Assembly (NCBI GenBank): GCA_023974075.1
Contig: CM043790.1
Coordinates: 4,751,127-4,815,126, forward strand
Direction of reading: 5' to 3'
Length of the DNA stretch: 64,000 bases
DNA from: Chaenocephalus aceratus
Taxonomy: Eukaryota > Chordata > Actinopteri > Perciformes > Channichthyidae
Shown: positions 1-49,189 of the stretch, one piece after another
How the letters are laid out: the number at the start of each line of letters is the position of its first letter
How positions within the stretch are numbered: position 1 is the stretch's first letter
Program-made: the position numbers and the translations under genes
Notes under the pieces: model-generated
The model's database searches: none
The model's input: the letters and a program-made list of their open reading frames with translations, nothing else
Told to the model about the DNA's origin: nothing

Positions 1-665
1 TGGTCTCACAGACTCTCACAACAACACACGTCACCAAGATGGCCGTCACTACTGTCTTGTCAAAAAAGTGATTGGCTACCCTCACTATCAACACAATGAA
101 ACACGTCCTTCTGCCTTCCTTTGATTCTCTCTGAACTGCCTGGTCTTCTTAATGTCAACCATTTGTGCAGATAGCATGAAGTAGAACAGATCGCCGGTGC
201 TAATGTAGCGTTAGCATTTCTCCCCCGGGCTTAAATGGTGTAGCCTATTCAGTGGCGTTTTTATATGTACAAACAACACACTCTCACTCCATAATCGTCC
301 AGGAGCGACGTTTGGCCAGGGTCCCGTGGCGTGCAGTGGTGACGCTCCTAGGCTCCTTCAGCTTCATAAAGGGACGCAAATAGCTTTCAACTGATTGCAA
401 TGTATTCCCATCTGCGGCGGGATTTGATGCTCATGGAAGCACGGCATTCGTTTATGTCGGCTGCCCTTAAAGGCAATGTGAGCGTCCATTCCCATTGGAT
501 AACGGAGAATTGTACACCCGGAAGTAAGTATTCCCCTTACTGTCGATTGATTTTACAGTGATATATGCACTACTCATCGACTAAAAAACACCAGATTATC
601 CTTGTTAATTACACAACATTGATTGGTTTAAATTGTGTGCAATGCTTTTGTATTTTTCCCCTTCG
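1..665. other. Unassigned AT-rich non-coding stretch
   Basis: No coding region, RNA gene or complete mobile element was recognised. A short phrase near 28-50 (cacgtcaccaagatggccgt) resembles sequence near 6,345-6,375 in the neighbouring transposon, so part of this may be an eroded relative. Confidence 0.4.
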
Positions 666-1020
666 ATTCGGAGAAACAAATATTTTTTCGGAGTAAAGGA
701 TGGCAGAAGACACTACACTACCCAGAATCCCCAGCTATCGTTTAGGACTACACCATGTGCTCTGTTTGACAAACCCCGTGATTAGTTCTCAAGCTCTGTG
801 ATTGGTTGACCTCCAACTGCATTCCATATGAAAAAAAACGTTTCGGAAAAGATAAAATCATACTTTATTCAGCAGTGCTTGCTTTACTCTTTGAAAGTCA
901 TCACATGAATGCATTGTAATAAATGGTTCGGCTGCATTACATATATTACACATCTGTCGTAGTTCTTTATTTTTATTTATCTACAGAGATCGGGCTCAGA
1001 ATAGACCGGAAACTATTCTT
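666..1020. repeat. Dispersed repeat fragment related to the long-TIR element at 49-52 kb
   Basis: The start (gatggcagaagacactacac) recurs with a few changes at about 49,858-49,915. The later part, with gaaagtcatcacatgaatgc and ggttcggctgcattacat, recurs inverted at about 51,420-51,560. Both matches lie in the 49,190-52,167 transposon, so this is probably an internal or deleted relative of it. No coding capacity was seen. Confidence 0.6.
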
Positions 1021-1204
1021 TTACCGTTCAGTTTGAATTTCACAATAAAGTTAGTAGTAATATTTTGTTTTGATATTATTGTTTTTATTAACTACTAGAC
1101 CGCTGGGTCATGTTAAGACCATCTTTTCTGTGTTGCTTTGGGTTTTTTTCCATCGCTTTTGTTTTACAATAACTAAATATATCCGTCGTAAACATAGACT
1201 GTAT

Positions 1205-1753
1205 ATAAATGGACGTACAGTAGCTAACTTGACTATGTTCCATGCAAAACATGTATATTACCTGATATGTCTTTCATCAGACGGGAAGCGATAGAACGAG
1301 CAAGAAAAGTGTATGATCACTTTTGTGATTCCAACCTGGTACAAAGCACACAGGCATCTTATAAAAGTGAATTTATTGGAGCAATCTCTTATATTTATTG
1401 GAGGGAATAAATCAGTTATGAAATCTTCTTCTTCTTCTTTGCTTTAATTGCGAGTCGCAACCAGTTTTGGAGCATTATCGCCTATGACATCACTTACTCG
1501 ACCCAGAATGGGATTTGGGATTTGTAGTCTTTCTAGTTGCGTATTTTTCATAGTCTTCTATGTCAACAGTTTTACGACAAACTGTGACTTTTTTTACATG
1601 GAAATGATTGTTTAAGATTTACAAACATCATATGTGTCATTCGTGGTACAATTCAAACGGGAAGATAACTTTTCTCTCTCCATTGACTTCAATGTATAAT
1701 TTTCCGCTTCCGGGGTCCCATGGACCGGAAGTAGATGGGCGTGACTTCGCCTC
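1205..1753 (-). repeat. Inverted partial copy of the adjacent THAP/SWIM transposon
   Basis: Read on the minus strand this segment repeats 1,756-2,310 with scattered differences. The pair forms a near-perfect ~1.1-kb palindrome centred on the self-complementary CTCTATAGAG at 1,751-1,760. A degenerate THAP exon lies on the minus strand near 1,265-1,366; its second zinc cysteine codon reads TGG and the stretch before the splice donor is shortened. It looks like a head-to-head insertion or an inverted end duplication. Confidence 0.75.
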
Positions 1754-2143
1754 TATAGAGAGGCGAAGTCACGCCCATACATCTATGGGACCCCGGAAGC
1801 GAAACATTTACATTGAATTCAATGGAGTGAGAAAACGTATCTTTTGATCCCGTTTGAATTGTGCCACGAACTACACATATGATGTTTGTCAATCTTAAAC
1901 AATAAGTTCCATGTCAAAAAAGTCACATTTTGTCGTAAAACTGTTGAAATATAAGACTATGAAAAATACGCGACTACAAAGACTACAAATCCCAAATCCC
2001 ATTCTGGCTCGTGTAAGTGATGTCACAGGCGATAATGCTCCAAGTGGTTGCGACTCGTAATTTAAGCGAAGAAGAAGATCTCATAACTGATTTATTCCCT
2101 CCAATAAATAAGAGATTGCTAAAAATAAATTCACTTTTACAAG

Positions 2144-2256
2144 ATGCCTGTGTGCTTTGTACCAGGTTGTAATCACATAAGTGATCATACCACTTGCTTG
2201 TTCTATCGATTCCCGTCTGATGAAAGGACCAGGAGTCGCTGGATCAGACATATCAG
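2144..2256 (+). pseudogene. THAP zinc-finger first exon (transposon-borne)
   Basis: Translation from ATG at 2,144 begins MPVCFVPGC, giving the first Cys-x4-Cys pair of a C2CH THAP finger. It continues with FYRFPSDE and SRWIRHIR, which match the family's FP and invariant Trp positions. The exon ends at AG|GTAATA (donor at 2,257). The second Cys-x2-His pair should lie in a following exon that was not found. THAP domains bind DNA and are typical of P-element and other transposases and of genes derived from them. Its place just inside the inverted repeat supports a transposon protein. Treated as a relic because the gene cannot be completed. Confidence 0.65.
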
Positions 2257-3174
2257 GTAATATACATGTTGTGCATGGAACATATATAGTCAAGTTAGCT
2301 ACATAGCTAGTAGCGAGCACGTTAGTTAGCATCACATTACTTAGCCTTGTCACTTTTTGTAACCTTACCATGAAGTTATTATTTTATTACATGAAGTAAA
2401 CCAACATTTTAAACAGTCATGATGGTAAGTATTTTGTGAAACATTTGAAGAGTAGCCTACTGCGCCATCCACCGGGTGCTAAGGAAGCAGTCAGGGAGAG
2501 TCTAAGGCAGGCAGGGAGCTTTGCATGACATTCTTCTGGACGTGTTTCATTGTGATGACAGTAAGGGTGAGTCAATCTGTTTGTTGGAAAGACAGTAGTT
2601 GAGTGATTACTGAGAGAAAATTATTAGAAGAGATAATTATTCAAAGTGTTGTTACTTTAAAGTGTTGTTACTGACCTTTTTCTCTTTTATTTCCTTTCCC
2701 TCACCTGTAACTGCTGAGACCCTGAGGAACATGCACACTGACCTGTCCTGGCAACCTGATTTCCACTGTACGTAATAGTATTTGGTTATGGTATATTATT
2801 TATATATATCAAAGGCACAATGCACCCCCCAGAGACACACATGTATTGAGTGTGATATTGTGCATAGGTCATGTGAAATCATCTTTACACACTAGAAAAC
2901 TGTAGGAGCGGCAACTTGTTTTGAAATTGAATTTTTAATATCCGATAATAAAGTTGATCTGTTTTCTTTATTCTTCTCTCTTCCCAGCTCCATCCATCAC
3001 CGTGCTCTGTTCCTGCAGGTCCTGCTTGCTAATCAATGCTCATATGTTTTTACACAATTACAAATAAAGTCAATGTATTGTATGACATGAAGTTGTGCTT
3101 CATTCGGAGTCAATAATAAATTAATTCTGCCTTCAACTGCACAATGACTGTGAACTGCACCGACATCCATGTAG

Positions 3175-3267
<93 letters not shown>

Positions 3268-3299
3268 ACTGACCCGAGACCAGCACACCCAAACACAAC

Positions 3300-3315
3300 G
3301 GCTCTTTTAAGAGCC
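3300..3315 (+). promoter_or_regulatory. Histone mRNA 3' stem-loop
   Basis: GGCTCT-TTTA-AGAGCC is a perfect 6-bp stem with a 4-base loop, followed by ACC. It starts 33 bases after the H3 stop. A purine-rich CAAAGAG at about 3,327, like the histone downstream element that pairs with U7 snRNA, follows. Together these are the signals for non-polyadenylated histone mRNA 3' processing. Confidence 0.85.
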
Positions 3316-3457
3316 ACCTACAGTTTCAAAGAGTTGCAATCCTACGTTATTATAATGATTAAACTGGTTCATGTATCACTTAGTTTACTGAACCGTGATG
3401 AATGAAATAAATGAGTGAGTTAGTGGTTTAAAGAAGTTACAAAGACATTTAATATAT

Positions 3458-4613
3458 AATAATAATAATACATTTTATTTCGAGGCGCCTTTCAGGACAC
3501 CCAAGGTCGCCTTACAGTGCATTTAAAAGTGTTAAAACAGCTAAAACAAAAACGGAACAGTACACAATTTAATCGAACCGACAAGGCAATACAGCAGCAT
3601 AAAAGCATAAAACAGGCCAGACAAGAGAGTGGAGTGACGGAGTGAGAGGGGGATCTGTGATAGCAGGTTGAATGTGTTTTAGAGTGAGTAGGCCAGTTTA
3701 AACAGGTGAGTTTTGAGGTGGGATTTGAATGTCGTGATGGAGTCAGACTGTTTGATGTGTGGAGGCAGAGAGTTACAGAGCCTGGGTGCGGTGCAGCTAA
3801 AAGCCCTGGCTCCCATGGTGCTAAGGCGGGAGGTGGGGACAGTCAGGAGTCCGGCTGAGGATGAGCGCAGGGAGCGGGAGCGGGTGTATTCCTGGAGGAG
3901 GTTTGAGAGATAGGTGGGGGTGAGGTTGTTGAGGGCTTTGTATGTAAGCAGAAGGTTTTTGTAGACAATCCGGTGCTGAACAGGGAGCCAGTGAAGTTGG
4001 ATGAGGATGGGGGTGATGTGGTCAGACGATTTGGTACAGGTAATGATCCGGGCAGCCGAGTTTTGAATGATTTGGAGTCTGTTGAGTAGTTTTGTGGGTA
4101 GGCCAGAGAGGATAGCATTACAGTGGTCAATCTGGGATGTGACAAATGCATTAACCAGGATTTCGGTGCTGGATTGTGAAAGGGATGGGCGGAGTCTGGA
4201 AATGTTGCGGATATGGAAGAAGGCAGTCCGGGTGATGTTTTTTATGTGGGGTGCATACGAAAGGGTGCTGTCCAGGATGACGCCAAGGCTTTTGACTTGG
4301 CTGGTGAAGGATACAGGGAAGCCGTCGATCATGATGCTTGGGGGTGGAGTGGTTAGGATTTTGGAGAGGGTGTTTTTTGAGCCGATGAGCAGGGCCTCAG
4401 TTTTACTACCATTTAACTTTAGGAAGTTCCTGCTCATCCAGCTCCTGATATCCTGGAGGCAGGTGGTGAGGGAGGTGGGCGGGAGGGCGGTGTTGGGTTT
4501 GGTTGAGATATAGACTTGCGTGTCGTCAGCATAGCAGTGAAAGTGGATGCCATGGTGACGGAGGATTGTGCCTAGTGGGAGGAGGTAAATGATGAATAGG
4601 AGTGGACCCAATA
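3458..4613 (-). mobile_element. 5'-truncated L2-type LINE with reverse transcriptase fragment
   Basis: The minus-strand frame 4,611-3,679 starts LGPLLFIIYLLPLG and contains the reverse-transcriptase catalytic motif HCYADDTQVYI. The thumb region and the usual C-terminal tail follow, ending with FKSHLKTHLFKLAY. About 310 residues are open without a stop. The 3' end has a short UTR and an ATT/AAT triplet tail (plus strand 3,458-3,473). The 5' break is just before the YADD domain, so endonuclease and fingers are missing. L2/CR1-type assignment rests on motif style; a Rex1-like element is the alternative. Confidence 0.85.
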
Positions 4614-4619
4614 CTGATT

Positions 4620-5089
4620 AATATATGAGTAACAGGTCAGTGTAAACACAAGCTTCTGTCAATTATGGATCATTCAAACTATATACAAATAATATGTAAT
4701 AAAGTTCTAAAATAAGTATTCGGTATATTCCTTGATAGCTTTTGGAGAAGGTTGTTTTTAAGTTTACTCAAATCTATCGTTTCAACTGTTTCACTTTATA
4801 AAAAGGAACAGGTGAGTAGAGCATCATTGAGTTTCTTATTCTGTCAGTAAATTATCCAAATGAAATGTTTATCATTATTTTAGTCAACCCTAAACAAATT
4901 GATTGTACCTTTTTAATAATGACCTTACATGGTTAAGTTAAATTAACTTCAGAAAATCAAATCTGTTCTGAGAAAAAACTATTAAATGTTTAAAGATAGG
5001 AACTTGCCATCCCACTGAAAAACAGTCTGTAGAGATTTAAAGGCGTAGTTGTAGTTCAGTCCAACGTTTCATTTGGATTAATTTCTCCG
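4620..5089. other. Non-coding AT-rich interval inside the transposon
   Basis: No reading frame, RNA gene or repeat signature was recognised. It lies downstream (in minus orientation) of the SWIM exons, where a YqaJ-like nuclease exon might be expected; none was seen. Confidence 0.4.
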
Positions 5090-6317
5090 ACAGTCAACTA
5101 TTTTCATAAAGAATAAATCAAGCCCCCGACCCCCATGCCCCTTCACCAGCTCCGGCACGGTGACAATGGCCTGATGTTGAGGCCGCGGCTCTGGCTCAGG
5201 TGACAAAAGCCATGCCATGCCACACTGTGCGCCCCTCAGTGCAGACCTGAACCAGTCTACATCCTGAGTGGCGATGTCTCTGGCCAGTGGGTTGTATGTC
5301 TCCTCTCACTGTTGGTAAAGTTGAGACACCGGCTGGACTACTTTGGAAGTGCCAGGCTTCCTGCACTGGCACTCAACATCTGTGGAGCTGATCTGCCACA
5401 TGGCACATATTGCCAATGCTGCAGCGTGGCTGCATTTGTACATCCCCCGTGCACAATCACAGACAGCGCTCTGCATCGCGCCATCGTCTCCCATGCAGAT
5501 CTGTACAAATAAAGTAAGTACCATGTTTGTTAGCATGCTATAATAGCTTGAATGAGCAATAATACAAGGATGGTCCGGATCTGGGGGTGGGAGGGGTTAT
5601 TTTTCCATAGTTTTGTCCTCTTGTCTGATTGTTGTTATTGTTTGTTTTTTCTGTATTTTTTGTAATGTGTGTTGTACTGGTTGTGATTGTACATTGTATT
5701 TTTCTAAATGTGTATGAATACATTTTTGAAAAACATTTGATCAACAATAAAAAAGGATTTGGTCAGGATCTAGACTCAGTGTGTAGTTTATTAATTAATC
5801 AATGCTCTCTACATTAGGAAAACACATACCAGTGTACCAGAGGGAGTCACACACAGCTGTGCCTGGATAACCAAACAAATTGACAAGATAACCAAAACCC
5901 TTGAATCTACACACAGCAAATAAACTCAAATGACACAACGAGATGTAAAAGGAGATCACACATACAGTATAGTCGATATAAAACTGGCCGCTTCAATCTG
6001 AAGAGCAACTAAAACAAAACACGGGAGTTTACCTTGTTCTTGTGAACACTAATGTTATCCACAGCATACACAGAGACCACGAAGTTCTTAAGGAGAAAAC
6101 TAGTTCCTGAAACAAAACACGTTAGTGTACCTTGTTAGCTAATGTTAGCTAGCTGACATTAACGTTACACATTGCACTCATATTACTCACCAACATCTTG
6201 TAAAGCCGGTCCCGCTGCTCTTACAGAACCGACTAACTCCCCTTTCGTGTATGTACAGCTCTCAACGTGTCCAGACTTGTAGTGATGTTCACCTCGTTTT
6301 ATACTTTTATCCTCATT
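5090..6317 (-). pseudogene. SWIM zinc-finger gene of a teleost transposon, three exons
   Basis: Three minus-strand exons join in one frame: 6,317-6,191 (acceptor TTTCAG, donor GTGAGT), 6,106-6,033 (donor GTAAAC) and 5,500-5,090. Exon 1 reads IKRGEHHYKSGHVESCTYT. Exon 3 holds the SWIM motif CDCARGMYKCSHAAAL (C-x-C-x7-C-x-H), about 18 residues from the exon start. A TGA occurs at 5,308-5,306; past it the same frame stays open for about 70 codons with WLLSPEP, a motif that follows SWIM domains in YqaJ-type fish proteins. This is either a stop-mutated copy or a short real isoform. No start codon or nuclease domain was found. Sites of exons 1 and 2 look intact. Confidence 0.65.
5540..6030. other. 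Intron-like AT-rich interval between SWIM exons
   Basis: This is the inferred intron between the second and third SWIM exons. It contains T-rich runs, a CAATAAAAAAGG stretch near 5,743 and no other recognised feature. Confidence 0.4.
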
Positions 6318-6637
6318 CTGAAAGAAACAGGTGAAATTTGCTAACGTGACGGCCGTCTTTGTGATGGTGACGCGTATTGTGCGAGACTAGAGACCTGTAG
6401 TTCACTCAGCGGTTTCACACAAAACAATGTGTAACTTCACAGTTTTACGACACATTTTAATTTTTTTGACTTGCAAAATATTCTTTTAAATTGACAAACA
6501 TCATATGTGTCATTCGTGGCACAATTCAAACGGGATCAAAAGATAACCTTTCTCTCTCCATTGACTTCAATGTATAATTTTACGCTTCCGGGGTCCCATG
6601 GAGGCTCCCGGAAAGGGAGGGACTTCGCCTCTCTATA

Positions 6638-7024
6638 CAACTGCCGTCCCTGACCTACCTGCACTCATCATCTGATGGAAGGTCACTGCTGCCATCTGGC
6701 TGTTAGAAGGGGAAAGATGCATTTTATTTAAAAAAAAATGAACACTGTAGCCTATTTATTTGACTTTGCACTGTGTCTTATTATTCATAGATCTTGCTTG
6801 CTGTAGAGGTTTTTACAAAAGCACTCTCTTTAGTAGCCTGTCAGAAACTTATTTTCTTTCAATTTGTTAAATTACATCATTCACAGAAACAAACTGAACA
6901 ATAAGTACTTTGTTAATAAAATATGTGATACTAATGTAATGATATCATAACATATAATAAAGATTATGTTCTTTGATGAATGTGATGTAGGCTACGCCGA
7001 TCTGATTGTGTCCTGCTGGCCACA
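6638..7024. other. Intergenic AT-rich spacer
   Basis: No coding or repeat signal was recognised between the transposon end and the GC-richer promoter-like stretch that follows. Confidence 0.4.
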
Positions 7025-7290
7025 TCACGATGTGCCTTGCACGGATCTCAGATCTGTTGTGCTTTGTTTCCAACGCGGGTTTTTTTTTCCGCCTTGATTG
7101 TCGTCTGTTGATGACGTTGAGGTAATGGCTGCGCTTGCTTTGCCGTGAGGAATGCCTTTTCTCTCCACCATAGCTGTTAAATTAAACCGCATGATAATAT
7201 TGTAGAGTGTTAGAGAACAACACCACAGGAGAGGGGAGTTCTTACCGCAGCAGTGCCGTCTTTGAAGAGCTCCGGGTCGGCAAGGTGAAT
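7025..7290. promoter_or_regulatory. Possible ZC3H18 promoter and first non-coding exon
   Basis: GC content rises here and a CRE-like TGACGTT lies near 7,111-7,117. A plausible plus-strand donor CAAG|GTGAAT (exon end 7,284) could close a non-coding first exon, since the ZC3H18 start codon lies in an internal exon with an acceptor at 8,316. A strong minus-strand donor CTGCG|GTAAGA occurs at 7,246/7,245, so transcription may run both ways. The transcription start was not located and the call is inference. Confidence 0.3.
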
Positions 7291-7299
7291 ACATGTGTG

Positions 7300-8316
7300 C
7301 TCGCTAGCTGAGTGTAGCTGCACTTTAGCCTAAAGTTAGCTTCATAGGAGGCTGCATTGTTAACTGAAACACAGACCAGTGTGCTGCACAGTTCGCACAT
7401 TGCTGGAGAAACTGTGTCATGCCGGTTTGGTCAGATTAACCGGTTAATTTGTGAAATAGTTTTAGGAATACATGGGCAGAGTTGTTGGGTGAGTGCGGTG
7501 TGGTCGCTGCTCGCATTCACGGAGAGATAAGGCCTTGTTGCCTCCTCGCGCGACCGAGCTATTAGAAGTGTGTTCTGCTGCAGGAACACTTTATATGTAC
7601 GCTCTCTGGCATGCTGTGTAATCATGTACACATCCTTAGATGACTTGTCCCACCGAATCCCAACGAAACTAGGGTTTGAGCTCCCAGCGTCACCACTGGC
7701 AGATCATGTTAACTTATTTGTTAGCTAGCTGGCTATTGATCACGTTTCATTTGCTGTTGAATTGGCAGCGCCGGAGTTCCTCCTGTTGTCAATTATACAT
7801 ATTGCTATGTCTTTTCCTCATAGAAAGGTTTTTTACATTAAATGATATTCCTCTTTGCGATACACAGTTTTATTAGATTGCTAGCGAGTTTTCTTTACTC
7901 GGGCAAAGTACACATTAATGACAAACAAACCATTATATGATCTGTTGTATCATGAAAAGTGGGACATTCCAATCTCAATTTAAAGGTCTGGTTTGCTTAT
8001 TTAGTTTGTATATATAGGGTAATAGTATGTGTAACATCTCTTGTATACAGAACTTAGTTTATCTGATGGGTTTTAGCTGCTTGCAGTTGAACAAACTGGG
8101 TGCATGATTTAAATATGTTCAGCTTAATTGTTTAATATATGATATGGTATGTAACCTGGCTGACGTGTACGGTTGTTCAAGTCAGGTTTTTTTAATATAT
8201 TCTGGCTTGATGTTTTCATTATATAGAAACACACAAATGTTCACTATGCAACATGTTTACTTGGACGTTTCAATGTGACTGGTTTTCACAAACTACTATA
8301 TTTCTGTTCACTCTAG
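7300..8316 (+). other. Probable first intron of ZC3H18
   Basis: It ends with a pyrimidine-rich tract and acceptor TTCACTCTAG at 8,316. No coding region, RNA gene or full mobile element was recognised inside. Confidence 0.4.
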
Positions 8317-8327
8317 AATATTCTCTA

Positions 8328-46597
<38,270 letters not shown>

Positions 46598-47540
46598 ACG
46601 CACCCCCGCTCCTCCCTGCTGCCTGTGCGGCCCCGTGGTGGGCAGCCATGAGGGTCATGGAGTGTGGTGCCCCTGCCTTCAAAAGACGTGTAAAAAGTTA
46701 CTATTTTGTGAAAAGGAAGTGGCCGACTGGAAAATCATTTTGTGCTTTTCTGCCTCAGAGAGGTTTGGCTCTGCTCCATTCTAGAGAGTTGTCCCCCCCC
46801 CCCCCCCCCCCATGTGGCCGACTGTAGCTCCCCTCAAGTCTCTGAATGTCTCGGCTGAACGAGAAACAGGAGCACACATTTGGGCATTTGGTGAGAGACG
46901 GGGACATTTCAGGAGTGGAGTGTACTTGGTGTGTAGACTTGACAGTAGAGAAACAGCAGGGTGGGGGGGGGGGGCTCGATCATCTGCTGCTCCCTTTGCC
47001 CCTTCAGTCAAAAGGAGGCGTCTTGGCTGTTCTGGTGTGATTAAAAAAACAAACAAATTCTAAACAGTGAATCTGCTCTGTCTCTGCCCCTATAGTGTTC
47101 TATCACATCATTGCTTCACTTTCTGTGGAGTGTGTGGTCGTTGGCTCGGCTCTACATGGCACAACAACACTTCTTTGTATAAATCTGCAAATTCTTGAAC
47201 ATCTGTATTTGGCCCCTGTGAGCGATCACAGGCCCATGTTTAACCAGTGACTTGTGTGCTCTGTGTTTTAGGGCAGTGTTCACTGTCGCATCTTGTAAAT
47301 AATAGCAAGTCATCAAATTCTTTCAAGCGTATGATTAGAGGCAACAGTGTTATGAAGTATTGTTTTTCTTTCTTTAAAAAAATCTACAGCATTTTGTTTT
47401 CTTATTAGCTCTTAAGTAATAAACTGATGTTTTATTTGTGTCACATTTTTAGTTGGAGTGAGAGTTGGATCAGAGACAAAATGTGTCTTGCTTTTGTGAC
47501 AAAAGACTTCTAAATAAACTATTTTGATAAAGAGGTCAGT
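46598..47540 (+). other. zc3h18: ZC3H18 3' UTR
   Basis: From the stop to just past the second polyA signal. It contains a 19-C run at 46,793-46,811 and a G run near 46,962-46,974. AATAAA occurs at 47,418-47,423 and 47,513-47,518; the second is followed by a GT-rich stretch and is the likelier main site. Confidence 0.8.
47513..47518 (+). terminator. zc3h18: ZC3H18 polyadenylation signal
   Basis: AATAAA with a GT-rich region downstream (ttgcctgtgttttcc). A second signal lies at 47,418-47,423 upstream. Confidence 0.8.
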
Positions 47541-47884
47541 TGCCTGTGTTTTCCTTTGCACCAAGGGGTGAGTGTTTAAATGCACTTAATGTTCAGCATA
47601 AAGGATGTGGAATACACTAAGAATAATCTCTAGAACTGATCTACAGTACGAACAACCTTATACTTATTCCAACAGCAGATCATTTCACCGACCCTGTGAA
47701 GTATCTCAATGTCTACCTGATGGACTGTAATGTTATGCAGTACAGAGTTTGGTCCCTGGAGGAAGGATCCCTCTGACTGTGGTCACTTCCTGTCCTGTGC
47801 CACCACAAGCTTCACAATGACGGTGTTCAAACAGCCATTTGGTTCATGAATGAAGACATTCATGGTTCCCTCAGAATGCACTAC

Positions 47885-48350
47885 ACTGAACAAAAATATA
47901 AACGCAACACTTTTGTTTTTGCTCCCATTTTTCATGAGATGAACTCAAAGATCTAAAACATTTTCTAGATACACAAAATAACCATTTCTCTCAAATATTG
48001 TTCACAAATCTGAAAGAATCTGTGATAGTGAGCACTTCTCCTTTGCCGAGATAATCCATCCCACCTCACAGGCGTGGCATATCAAGATGCTGATTAGACA
48101 GCATGATTATTGCACAGGTGTGCCTTAGGCTGGCCACAATAAAAGGCCACTCTGAAACGTGCAGCTTTGCTTTATTGGGGGGGTCCGAAAACCAGTCAGT
48201 ATCTGGTGTGAGGGGTAGGGGTAGGGGTAGGGTAATGTTGTGAATTGAGTGGCCCATGGTGGTGGTGGGGTTATGGTATGGGCAGGCGTATGTTATGGGC
48301 GACGAACACAGGCCACTCGATTCACAACATTACCCTAACCCTCACACCAG
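47885..48350. mobile_element. Tc1-like transposon fragment
   Basis: The terminus actgaacaaaaatataaacg and following caacacttttgtttttgctc are a widespread fish Tc1 end. Later ggcaggcgtatgttatgggc gacgaacacagg also belongs to that family. The pieces are close together, so most of the element is deleted. A repeated ggggtag near 48,215 is internal. Confidence 0.8.
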
Positions 48351-48359
48351 ATGTATATT

Positions 48360-48895
48360 GATAGTAACATTAGAAATGCGGGGCCAGGTCAAGACGAAGT
48401 TGCAAAAAGGAATGACAACCTCCTCAGCTGTAGCTGGAGATAAGTACACATTGTCAAATGTTATCATGCCTACACTAAACTGAGATGGTGAGCATTACAC
48501 CTGCTAAACTGCAGCATGTTAGCATTTAGCTTCATGCTAGCCTGGCTGCACATTTTGGAATTGTTACCCAGATAAAACTGCACAATTTCAATGCCTTTTA
48601 AAAGTCAATTAGTGTAAGACAGTTTAAAACGTTTGTAACCTGACAAAGATATACATTTTAGTTAACATACACCTTTTTGTTGGATGCACTGTAACCATTA
48701 GCAACAGAATCAGAATACCTTTATTCGTCACAGAGGGGAAATTTACATTGTCACAGCAAAAGTGAAGATGGAGACAACAATACAACACTACTAGAAAGGG
48801 CGTGCAGAGAACATTTAAAATAAAAACATTATTTCAATTTACAAGTAACAAACACATTTTCGAATGTTCATATTGCACACAGTATTATTGCAAAA
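48360..48895. other. Intergenic sequence without recognised features
   Basis: AT-rich; no gene or clear repeat signature. Confidence 0.4.
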
Positions 48896-48898
48896 CAG

Positions 48899-49034
48899 TG
48901 GTGTGTGTGTGTTGTGTGTGTGTGTGTGTGTGTGTGTGTTGTGTGTGTGGTGAGTGAGTGAGTGAGTGGTGAGTGAGTGAGTGAGTGAGTGAGTGAGTGG
49001 TGAGTGAGTGTGATGAGTGAGTGTGTGTGTGTGT

Positions 49035-49070
<36 letters not shown>

Positions 49071-49097
49071 TGTGTGAGTGAGTGAGTGAGTGAGTGC
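48899..49097. repeat. Compound (GT)n/(GTGA)n simple repeat
   Basis: GT tracts flank two GTGA/GAGT tetranucleotide arrays. Confidence 0.95.
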
Positions 49098-49189
49098 CTC
49101 TACCAGGAGCCGTGGTGGTTGTAAAGTCCAACACTAGAAACTGTTCAGACTAAAAGTTTGGTATTAAGATTAAAATGTATACAAATATT

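Noticed and set aside
8253..8327. Upstream extension of the ZC3H18 frame to 8,253
   Set aside because: An acceptor (CACTCTAG) ends at 8,316, so the extension is intronic; the ATG at 8,328 gives the family N-terminus.
48210..48235. Telomere-like ggggtag repeat
   Set aside because: Short, imperfect, and inside a Tc1-like fragment.
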